NCBI GenBank assembly: GCA_017626625.1
Contig: JAGAIK010000529.1
Location: 1-6,158 of the forward strand
DNA from: Roseburia sp.
Lineage (GTDB): Bacteria; Bacillota; Clostridia; Lachnospirales; Lachnospiraceae
Direction of reading: 5' to 3'
DNA: 6,158 bases
Part shown: in pieces, positions 1 to 5,290 of the stretch
Layout of the letters: each line of letters opens with the position of its first letter
How positions within the stretch are numbered: position 1 is the first letter of the stretch
Notes under the pieces: model-generated
The model's input: the letters and a program-made list of their open reading frames with translations, nothing else
Told to the model about the DNA's origin: nothing
The model's database searches: none
Made by a program: the position numbers and the translations under genes

Positions 1-500
1 AAGGAATTTACCGCCAGATGATTGAAATGGTTCACGCAAAAGGCGCAAAGGTGCTTTTAGATGCGGACGGAGAGCTTTTTACAAAAGCGTTAGAGGCAGG
101 ACCGGACATTATCAAACCGAACCGTGTGGAGTTAGAGCAGTATGCAGGACTTGATTATGTGGCATCCGAGCAGGAAATCGTGCAGATTGCAGGAAAGCTT
201 GCAGAAAAAGGGATTGAAAAAGTGGTGGTTTCCATGGGAAAATCCGGTGCAATCTTTTTAGAGAATGGCTTCAAGGTAAAATGTCAGGGACTGAATGTAA
301 AAGCCCATTCTACCGTAGGAGCAGGGGATGCCATGGTGGCAGGTCTCTCCTATGCCTGGGATAAAGGGCTGTCGGCAGAGGAAACCGTAAAGCTTTGTAT
401 GGCAGTTTCTGCCGGAGCAGTTACCACAATCGGAACGAAGCCGCCTTCAAGAGAGCTGGTGGATACCTTGATGGAACAGGTTACAGTGGAAGAAATTTAG
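1..500 (+). CDS. fruK: PfkB-family sugar-phosphate kinase, 1-phosphofructokinase-like (5' partial)
   Basis: This is the C-terminal part of a ribokinase/PfkB-family kinase. The frame is open from position 3 (reading G-I-Y-R-Q before the first Met at 18), so the start lies left of the window. About 165 residues are visible, and the family is usually about 305-315 long. Seen: the motif IIKPNRVEL (typical of 1-phosphofructokinase and tagatose-6-phosphate kinase), VVSMGKSGA, and the PfkB signature STVGAGDAMVAGL. The GAGD aspartate (codon 327-329) is the expected catalytic base. Known: FruK phosphorylates fructose-1-phosphate to fructose-1,6-bisphosphate in the cytoplasm with ATP; LacC-type relatives use tagatose-6-phosphate. 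The flanking PTS genes favour a PTS-delivered ketose phosphate, so 1-phosphofructokinase is the best guess, but the substrate cannot be fixed from this half. The stop is TAG at 498-500, about 55 residues after GAGD, which is normal for FruK. The same frame stays open afterwards to 599. Confidence 0.85.
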   Translation, partial: GIYRQMIEMVHAKGAKVLLDADGELFTKALEAGPDIIKPNRVELEQYAGLDYVASEQEIVQIAGKLAEKGIEKVVVSMGKSGAIFLENGFKVKCQGLNVKAHSTVGAGDAMVAGLSYAWDKGLSAEETVKLCMAVSAGAVTTIGTKPPSRELVDTLMEQVTVEEI

Positions 501-595
501 AAATTAGAACCGTTGGATAGCCCGATGGAGCAGGCAACAGTAAAAAAATTGAAGCAGGCGTATATGCCTGTAGCGAAGAAAGGATGGAATAAAAA

Positions 596-1864
596 ATGAA
601 AACAAAGGCAGTCAGAATGTATGGAACAAGAGATTTAAGATTAGAGGAGTTTGAACTTCCGGAGATTAAGGATGATGAAATTTTAGTAAAGGTTATGAGC
701 GACAGTATCTGCATGTCTACCTATAAACTGGTAGAGCAGGGCAAAAAGCATAAGAGAGCGCCCCAGAATATTGACACCAACCCGATTATTATCGGCCATG
801 AATTTGCAGGTGTGATTGTAAAGGTTGGAGCAAAATGGCAGGACCAGTTTCATCCGGGACAGAAATTTGCCCAGCAGCCGGCGTTAAATTATAAGGGAAG
901 CCTGGCATCTCCGGGATATTCCTATGAATATTTCGGCGGAGCATGTACTTACTGCGTCATCCCTCACGAAGTTATGGAATTGGGATGCCTGATGAATTAC
1001 GAGGGAGACAGCTTTTTTGAAGCTTCCCTTGGAGAGCCTATGAGCTGTATTATCGGCGGCTATCATGCAAACTATCACACCAATAAACGGAATTATGAAC
1101 ATGCCATGGGAACAAAAGAGGGCGGCAATATCCTTATTCTCGGCGGCTGCGGTCCCATGGGACTTGGGGCTGTAAGCTACGGCATTCAGTTTGAGAACCG
1201 TCCGAAGAGAATCGTAGTGACCGATATCAGTGATGACCGTATCGCAAGGGCGAAGGAAATGATTACCATTGAACAGGCAAAGGAGAACGGCGTGGAGCTT
1301 CACTATGTGAATACCCTTGCCATGGAGAATCCGGAGGAAGAACTGATGGCGCTGACAGAGGGACACGGGTATGACGATGTGTTTGTCTATGTTCCAAATC
1401 GTCAGGTGGCTGAAATGGGAGACAGACTTCTCGCGTTTGACGGCTGCATGAACTTCTTTGCGGGACCTACGGATAATCAGTTTAAGGCAGAGATTAACCT
1501 TTATAATGCACATTATACCAGCTCTCATATTTTAGGTACCACCGGAGGCAACAATGATGACCTGATAGAAGCAAACAAATTAGCGGCAGCAGGAAAAATT
1601 GAGCCGGCGGTTATGGTGACCCACGTGGGCGGAATTGACAGTATCGCAGAGGCAACCTTGAATCTGCCGAAAATTCCGGGAGGCAAGAAATTAACTTATA
1701 CCCAGTTTGATATGCCCCTCACTGCCATTGATGATTTCGAAGAACTTGGAAAAACGGACCCGCTGTTTGCAAAATTAGATGCTGCCTGCAAGAAAAACCG
1801 GGGCATGTGGAACGCGGAGGCAGAGAAGATTTTATTTGACCATTTCGGAGTAGATTTTAATTAA
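596..1864 (+). CDS. sorE: SorE-like zinc-dependent dehydrogenase (L-sorbose-1-phosphate reductase homologue)
   Basis: This 422-residue protein belongs to the medium-chain zinc dehydrogenase superfamily. It resembles enterobacterial L-sorbose-1-phosphate reductase (SorE) along its whole length, judged from memory: an N-terminal KAVRMYG..DLRLEEFELPEI, NPIIIGHEFAG, a PGYSY segment, then DGCMNFFAGP, GTTGGNNDDL and PGGKKLTYT. Probable catalytic zinc ligands are Cys39, His68-Glu69 (in GHE) and Glu147 (GEP). The Rossmann motif GGCGPMG is at 183-189, and Asp210 at the end of the next strand suggests NAD(H) preference. The usual four-cysteine structural zinc loop is not visible. Known: SorE reduces L-sorbose-1-phosphate to D-glucitol-6-phosphate, which a second dehydrogenase turns into fructose-6-phosphate. 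No such partner is in the window, so the actual substrate may be another ketose or polyol phosphate. AGGATGG at 581-587 serves as the ribosome binding site. The gene sits between a sugar-phosphate kinase and ptsH, which supports a PTS-sugar role. Confidence 0.85.
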   Translation: MKTKAVRMYGTRDLRLEEFELPEIKDDEILVKVMSDSICMSTYKLVEQGKKHKRAPQNIDTNPIIIGHEFAGVIVKVGAKWQDQFHPGQKFAQQPALNYKGSLASPGYSYEYFGGACTYCVIPHEVMELGCLMNYEGDSFFEASLGEPMSCIIGGYHANYHTNKRNYEHAMGTKEGGNILILGGCGPMGLGAVSYGIQFENRPKRIVVTDISDDRIARAKEMITIEQAKENGVELHYVNTLAMENPEEELMALTEGHGYDDVFVYVPNRQVAEMGDRLLAFDGCMNFFAGPTDNQFKAEINLYNAHYTSSHILGTTGGNNDDLIEANKLAAAGKIEPAVMVTHVGGIDSIAEATLNLPKIPGGKKLTYTQFDMPLTAIDDFEELGKTDPLFAKLDAACKKNRGMWNAEAEKILFDHFGVDFN

Positions 1865-1910
1865 TGGAACTGCCTGAGGGAAGAAAAGCAGCGAAAAATA
1901 GCGTAAAATG

Positions 1911-1917
1911 AAGGAGG
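1911..1917 (+). promoter_or_regulatory. Ribosome binding site of ptsH
   Basis: A full AAGGAGG lies eight bases before the ATG at 1926. It decides the start: an in-frame ATG at 1908 precedes this site and would translate it as coding sequence. Starting at 1926 puts the active histidine at residue 15, as in canonical HPr. Confidence 0.9.
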
Positions 1918-1925
1918 ATTTATTT

Positions 1926-2189
1926 ATGGTATCAACAAAATTAACAATCACAAACCCTTCCGGTATTCATGCAAGACCGGCAGGAATTTTGGCAAAGGCA
2001 GCTTCCAGATGCGAATCAGAGGTTACCATCCGCGTGGGAGAAAAGACCGTTTTAGTGAAAAGTATTTTAAATCTGATGGCAGCAGCTATTAAGTGCGGTA
2101 CAGAGATTGAACTGGTTTGTGACGGACCGACGGAAGAAACGGATTTAGCGGAATTGACGAAACTGATTCAAAGCGGATTAGGTGAATAG
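1926..2189 (+). CDS. ptsH: HPr phosphocarrier protein of the PTS
   Basis: This 87-residue cytoplasmic protein matches the standard HPr length (about 85-90). The active-site motif SGIHARPAG places His15 exactly at the canonical position, where Enzyme I phosphorylates it before transfer to sugar-specific EIIA domains. Ser46 is present in VKSILNLM, the site that HPr kinase/phosphorylase modifies in Firmicutes so that HPr can act with CcpA in carbon catabolite repression. The usual KSIMGVM/KSIMGLM context is altered to KSILNLM (Leu48, Asn49), so its regulatory efficiency is uncertain. The C-terminus ends SGLGE, much like Bacillus HPr. The gene starts 61 bases after the SorE-like gene and ends 25 bases before ptsI, consistent with one operon. 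An upstream in-frame ATG at 1908 is rejected because the Shine-Dalgarno sequence lies after it. Whether this is the cell's only HPr or a sugar-dedicated paralogue cannot be told here. Confidence 0.95.
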   Translation: MVSTKLTITNPSGIHARPAGILAKAASRCESEVTIRVGEKTVLVKSILNLMAAAIKCGTEIELVCDGPTEETDLAELTKLIQSGLGE

Positions 2190-2203
2190 GAAAAGGTTAG
2201 AAT

Positions 2204-2210
2204 GAGGTGA
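2204..2210 (+). promoter_or_regulatory. Ribosome binding site of ptsI
   Basis: GAGGTGA, followed by GGGT, lies just before the ATG at 2215. An ATG at 2202 inside this stretch hits a TGA two codons later and is not a start. The position supports 2215 as the start of Enzyme I. Confidence 0.75.
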
Positions 2211-2214
2211 GGGT

Positions 2215-3816
2215 ATGAGGAAACTGACTGTGGAGAAAACGGCTTCCCGGGGAATTGCAATCGCTCCGGCGTATGTGTACAGCGAGGTGGATTTGTCACC
2301 GGACAACTATACCATCAGTGAGCAGCAGCTACATACGGAAATTGCGGCATTTCAGGGGGTAAAGGCTGCGGTTTTAAAGGATTTGGAGACCTTGTCCGAA
2401 GAGAATCCGATTTTTGCGGCGCATATGGAAATTGCGGATGATTTTACACTACAGGATGCAGTGGAAGGGAAAATCCGTGACGAGAAAAAGAATGTTCAGG
2501 TAGCAATTACGGAAGCGGTAGAAGAGATTGCTGAGATTTTCCGCCAGATGGACGATGAATACATGAGAGAACGTGCTGCGGATGTGCAGGACATCGGAAA
2601 ACGGTTTCTGCTCAAATGCAAAAACGCGGAGTTACAGGACCTTTCCGCTATCTCAGAGCCTGTCATTGTGATTGCCAGAGATTTGTACCCCTCCGATACG
2701 GTGAAGATGAACCCGGAAATAGTGAAAGGCATTATCACCCAGGAGGGCGGCGTTACCAGCCATGTATCGATTATGGCAAAGAATTATGGGATTCCGGCAT
2801 TGACGGGTGTTGCAGGCATCTTAGATGAGGTGACAGATGGAGACGAAATCTGTATGGATGCCCAGACAGGAGAAATCTATGTAAACCCGGAACCGGAAAT
2901 CAGGGAAACCTACAGCACAAAGCAAAGAGAGCAGGAAGAAGAATTAGAAAAGATAAAGAGCTACCGCCAGACAGAGCCGGTGACTGCCGATGGAAAGCGT
3001 ATTTACCTGTGTGTGAATGTGGGAAATACGGAAGAAATTAAGCAGGCATTAGATAAAAATATTGACGGTGTGGGACTGTTCCGCACAGAGTTTCTCTACA
3101 TGGAAGGAAATCATTTCCCCACAGAGGAAGAACAGTTTAAGGTCTATAAAGAAGCGGCAGAGCTGTGTCCGAAAGAAGTGACCATCCGGACGTTAGATAT
3201 CGGTGGAGATAAGAAACTTCCGTACTATGAGTTTGAACCGGAAGAAAATCCGTTTTTAGGCTGGCGCGCCATCCGTATCTCCTTAGATATGCCGGAGATG
3301 TTTAAGACACAGCTTCGGGCCATCCTGCGGGCAAGCGCCTTTGGACATATCAGAATTATGTTTCCGATGATGATTTCTTTAGAGGAGATGAAAGAGGCAA
3401 AAGCCTTAGTGGAGGAATGCAAGGCACAGCTTCGGGAAGAAAAGATTGCCTTTGACGAAAATATTGAAGTGGGAATGATGATGGAGACGCCGGCAAGCGT
3501 TCTTCTCGCCGAAGAATTTGCAAAGGAAGCGGATTTCTTCAGTATCGGAACGAATGACCTGACCCAGTATCTTTTGGCAGTAGACCGGGGAAATAAAAAG
3601 ATTGCTTCACGGTATGATTCCTTTCATCCGGCGGTGTTAAGTGCCATCAAACACATTATTCAGGCGGGACATAAGGAGCATATCAAGGTGGGTATGTGCG
3701 GGGAAATGGCGGGCGATGTTCGTGCCATTCCGACCTTGTTAGAGTACGGTTTAGATGAGTTCAGTATGTCGTCGGGCAGTGTGGATTATGCAAGAATGGC
3801 AATTCTTGAAAGGTAA
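2215..3816 (+). CDS. ptsI: PTS Enzyme I (phosphoenolpyruvate-protein phosphotransferase)
   Basis: This 533-residue cytoplasmic enzyme autophosphorylates from PEP and passes the phosphate to His15 of HPr. Domains in order: the N-terminal HPr-binding helical domain (about 5-125), the swivelling phosphohistidine domain (about 145-225) with GGVTSHVSIMAK and active His183, a linker rich in Glu and Lys (about 230-255), and the PEP-binding TIM barrel (about 258-533). Barrel residues seen are Arg290 in GVGLFRTEF, Arg325 in IRTLDIGGDK, METPAS at 424-429, GTNDLTQY at 445-452 and the catalytic Cys495 in GMCGEMAGD, so it should be active. It ends about ten residues after DEFSMSS and lacks the last 35-40 residues of E. 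coli Enzyme I (575). No reading frame after the stop continues the domain, so this looks like a natural short form rather than a frameshift; similar short forms may be usual in Clostridia. It is the last gene before the terminator. Confidence 0.95.
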   Translation: MRKLTVEKTASRGIAIAPAYVYSEVDLSPDNYTISEQQLHTEIAAFQGVKAAVLKDLETLSEENPIFAAHMEIADDFTLQDAVEGKIRDEKKNVQVAITEAVEEIAEIFRQMDDEYMRERAADVQDIGKRFLLKCKNAELQDLSAISEPVIVIARDLYPSDTVKMNPEIVKGIITQEGGVTSHVSIMAKNYGIPALTGVAGILDEVTDGDEICMDAQTGEIYVNPEPEIRETYSTKQREQEEELEKIKSYRQTEPVTADGKRIYLCVNVGNTEEIKQALDKNIDGVGLFRTEFLYMEGNHFPTEEEQFKVYKEAAELCPKEVTIRTLDIGGDKKLPYYEFEPEENPFLGWRAIRISLDMPEMFKTQLRAILRASAFGHIRIMFPMMISLEEMKEAKALVEECKAQLREEKIAFDENIEVGMMMETPASVLLAEEFAKEADFFSIGTNDLTQYLLAVDRGNKKIASRYDSFHPAVLSAIKHIIQAGHKEHIKVGMCGEMAGDVRAIPTLLEYGLDEFSMSSGSVDYARMAILER

Positions 3817-3892
3817 TTCCTGAAAAATAATATGCAAAAGATAATATTGAAAAATTTTTAAAAAGGGTTTTCAGAGGAATGAGCGTGATGGG

Positions 3893-3930
3893 AAAGAAGT
3901 TGTGGAACAGTGGTTTCGCAACTTCTTTTT
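3893..3930 (+). terminator. Rho-independent terminator after ptsI
   Basis: Arms 3893-3908 and 3913-3928 form a continuous 16-bp stem with two G-U pairs (3903/3918 and 3905/3916), around a four-base AGTG loop. The stem runs into five T residues (3926-3930). It lies 77 bases after the ptsI stop and faces the same way, so it most likely ends the PTS operon transcript. The left side has only three A residues, so activity on the other strand is doubtful. Confidence 0.9.
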
Positions 3931-4056
3931 GTACTTTGCATATTTTTAGAATGCCCGAAATATCCGATGTTTCTGCAGAATTTTTACAGGGGAAAGCCAG
4001 CGCTTTTCGGCAAAATATATTTAATGAACAAATTCAGAAAAATTGTTGTTAGGAAC

Positions 4057-4086
4057 TTGCCAGAAAACAGGAAGATGGGATATAGT
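4057..4086 (+). promoter_or_regulatory. Candidate sigma-70-type promoter for the LRR-MATE unit
   Basis: TTGCCA at 4057-4062 (five of six to TTGACA) is followed after 18 bases by TATAGT at 4081-4086 (five of six to TATAAT). It lies between the ptsI terminator and the LRR gene, where a promoter is expected. Transcription from here would give a leader of roughly 155 bases that contains the hairpin at 4136-4185. This is a consensus match by eye in AT-rich DNA, so chance matches are possible. Confidence 0.5.
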
Positions 4087-4110
4087 ATAGCATAGGTTTT
4101 TTGTTTCGTT

Positions 4111-4116
4111 TATAAT
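4111..4116 (+). promoter_or_regulatory. Candidate alternative -10 box
   Basis: A perfect TATAAT lies 134 bases before the LRR start, after a T-rich run. No good -35 box sits 16-18 bases upstream (TAGCAT at 17). It is either a -10 that depends on an activator, a second start site for the same unit, or a chance AT-rich match. A transcript from here would still include the 4136-4185 hairpin. Confidence 0.35.
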
Positions 4117-4135
4117 ATAGAAACAGGAAGTTAAA

Positions 4136-4185
4136 AAAGGTACTGCCTAAAAACAGGTTCATGCAGGTTATCGGCAGTTTCCTTT
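4136..4185 (+). promoter_or_regulatory. Possible leader hairpin with repeated loop motif
   Basis: AAAGG (4136-4140) pairs with CCTTT (4181-4185), and ACTGCC (4142-4147) pairs with GGCAGT (4173-4178). This gives 11 base pairs interrupted only by a 1x2 internal loop. The 25-nt loop holds CAGGTT twice (4154-4159 and 4164-4169), ten bases apart. It matches no riboswitch class I recognise. It could be an RNA leader element, a DNA operator for a regulator that reads helical-period direct repeats, or chance. No U tract follows, so it is not a simple terminator. Confidence 0.35.
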
Positions 4186-4212
4186 GACGCTCTATGAAAA
4201 GAAATATTTAAA
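4184..4212 (+). promoter_or_regulatory. Weak alternative promoter close to the LRR gene
   Basis: TTGACG (4184-4189, five of six) is followed after 17 bases by TTTAAA (4207-4212, four of six). A start from here would leave a leader of about 30 bases and exclude the hairpin upstream. In that case the hairpin and CAGGTT repeats would act as DNA elements near -35 rather than as RNA. The -10 match is poor. Confidence 0.25.
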
Positions 4213-4239
4213 GATGACATAGAAAAATTTTGAGTAAGT

Positions 4240-4243
4240 GGAG
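4240..4243 (+). promoter_or_regulatory. Ribosome binding site of the LRR gene
   Basis: GGAG lies six bases before the ATG at 4250 but only three before the ATG at 4247. An in-frame GTG at 4238 overlaps the site itself. The spacing favours 4250 as the start. Confidence 0.6.
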
Positions 4244-4249
4244 AAAATG

Positions 4250-5281
4250 ATGGAACAGAACAAATATCTTCGGATATTCTGGGAGAAAACAGAAGATAAC
4301 ACCGCAAGAATCCTGCGGGTATCCGGCAGTGAGCCGGTACTTATCCTGCCGGGAGCGGTGGAAGGGTTTCCCGTGACGGAAATTGGAGCATACTGTTTTG
4401 CGGAAAACTGCCGTCTGCCAGAAATCTACTTTGAAACTGTGCTGTGCAAAACGGAACAGAAACCATTTGTCCATTGGGAAACTGCTGGGGAAATGAGCCG
4501 ACCGGAAAAACCGATTCTGACGGCAATCGCCGGCAGCTATTTAGAAGAAATCGTTTTGCCGGAAACCTTAGAGAAAATCGGCAATCTGGCGTTTTATAAC
4601 TGCACCTCTCTGAAAAAAATCACCATGGGAAAGAAAATGGAGCAGGTAGGCAGCGACGCCTTCATGAACTGCCGGAAATTCGGGCAGATTTTTCTTCGCT
4701 GCGGTGTTGGGGAGCGAAGCGGCATTCGTCAGATTTTAAGCCAGATTTCCTCGGACATGGAAGTGACCTTTTGTGGAAAATCCGGTGTAGAGGCAGTGGT
4801 ATTTTACCCGGAATATTATGAGAGCTATGATGAGATTGCCCCGGCACATCTGTTTGGAAGAAATATTGAGGGAGAAGGCTTCCGGGCGAGGCAGTGCTTT
4901 AAAGACGGGATGGTTCAGCTCATGCAGTATGATACCATTTTTCCGAAAGCCTGCGCAGAGGAAAATGATAAAACTCTGCGGAAAATAACGGTGACAAGGC
5001 TGCGTTATCCCGTGGAGATGAGCGGGCAGGCGAAACAGCTTTATGAAGCTTATTTTACAGCGCATGACAGAGCCATTGCAGAAGAATTGACCAGGGAAAA
5101 AAGGCTGGAGGATATCCGTTATTTTTGTGAACAGAAATTGCTTTTGCAGGGCAGCTTAGAGGCGGCAATACAGACAGCGGCGGCGATGGAGTGGGCGGAA
5201 GGAACGGCGGCGCTTCTGCATATGAAACAGGAGTTTTTTGCGAAGACAGCGGCGGAGCGGTATACGTTTGAGGATTTTTGA
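4250..5281 (+). CDS. Cytoplasmic BspA-type leucine-rich repeat protein, function unknown
   Basis: This is a 343-residue protein of unknown function. It has about three LRR_5/BspA-type repeats: residues 31-61 (LPGAVEGFPVTEIGAYCFAE), 99-126 (LPETLEKIGNLAFYNCTSLKKI) and 127-149 (VGSDAFMNC), with a non-repeat insert of about 37 residues between the first two. The middle (about 155-240) has no motif I know. The C-terminal third (about 255-332) looks helical and ends in a pattern LEAAIQTAAAMEWAEGTAALL that resembles the ankyrin-like helix pair closing some Lachnospiraceae LRR proteins. The N-terminus (MEQNKYLRIFWEKTEDNT) is hydrophilic, with no signal peptide, membrane segment or sorting motif, so the protein should stay in the cytoplasm, unlike the surface BspA adhesins. 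LRRs usually bind proteins, so an adaptor or scaffold role is a guess. The start at 4250 is chosen by ribosome-site spacing; 4247 and GTG 4238 are alternatives. The MATE gene begins nine bases downstream. Confidence 0.8.
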   Translation: MEQNKYLRIFWEKTEDNTARILRVSGSEPVLILPGAVEGFPVTEIGAYCFAENCRLPEIYFETVLCKTEQKPFVHWETAGEMSRPEKPILTAIAGSYLEEIVLPETLEKIGNLAFYNCTSLKKITMGKKMEQVGSDAFMNCRKFGQIFLRCGVGERSGIRQILSQISSDMEVTFCGKSGVEAVVFYPEYYESYDEIAPAHLFGRNIEGEGFRARQCFKDGMVQLMQYDTIFPKACAEENDKTLRKITVTRLRYPVEMSGQAKQLYEAYFTAHDRAIAEELTREKRLEDIRYFCEQKLLLQGSLEAAIQTAAAMEWAEGTAALLHMKQEFFAKTAAERYTFEDF

Positions 5282-5290
5282 GAGGTAGAT

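Larger units (their letters stand above)
3817..4249. other. Intergenic region between the PTS operon and the LRR-MATE unit
   Basis: This AT-rich stretch of 433 bases has no convincing gene. It holds the ptsI terminator (3893-3930), a minor AAAGC/GCTTT hairpin at 3993-4006 (loop CAGC), candidate promoters between 4057 and 4212, and a leader hairpin at 4136-4185. Two open frames cross it (3888-4052, 54 codons; 3910-4095, 61 codons), but both run through or into the terminator stem and their products resemble nothing I know. I see no CcpA cre site. Confidence 0.7.

Noticed and set aside
884..1528. A 214-codon open frame on the minus strand
   Set aside because: It lies wholly inside the SorE-like gene, which has clear family motifs. 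Its product is low-quality sequence rich in His, Cys and Ile with no motif, so it is a shadow frame.
1908..1925. ATG at 1908 as the HPr start, six codons longer
   Set aside because: The AAGGAGG ribosome site lies at 1911-1917, after this ATG, and the longer form would move the active histidine from 15 to 21.
3848..3873. TGAAAA/TTTTCA inverted repeat just after ptsI
   Set aside because: A six-pair, almost all A-T stem with a 14-base loop and no T tract is expected by chance in such AT-rich DNA.
3814..3900. A frameshift cutting the end of ptsI
   Set aside because: No frame after 3816 continues Enzyme I-like sequence; stops appear quickly in all three frames and the DNA becomes AT-rich intergenic sequence.
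3888..4052. A 54-codon + strand ORF with AGAGGA upstream
   Set aside because: It runs straight through the ptsI terminator stem (3893-3930), and its product shows no recognisable features.
3910..4095. A 61-codon + strand ORF starting with GTG
   Set aside because: It begins inside the terminator hairpin, lacks a ribosome binding site, and has atypical composition.
4238..4249. GTG 4238 as the start of the LRR gene
   Set aside because: This GTG overlaps the GGAG ribosome site. ATG 4250 has a six-base spacing and is preferred.
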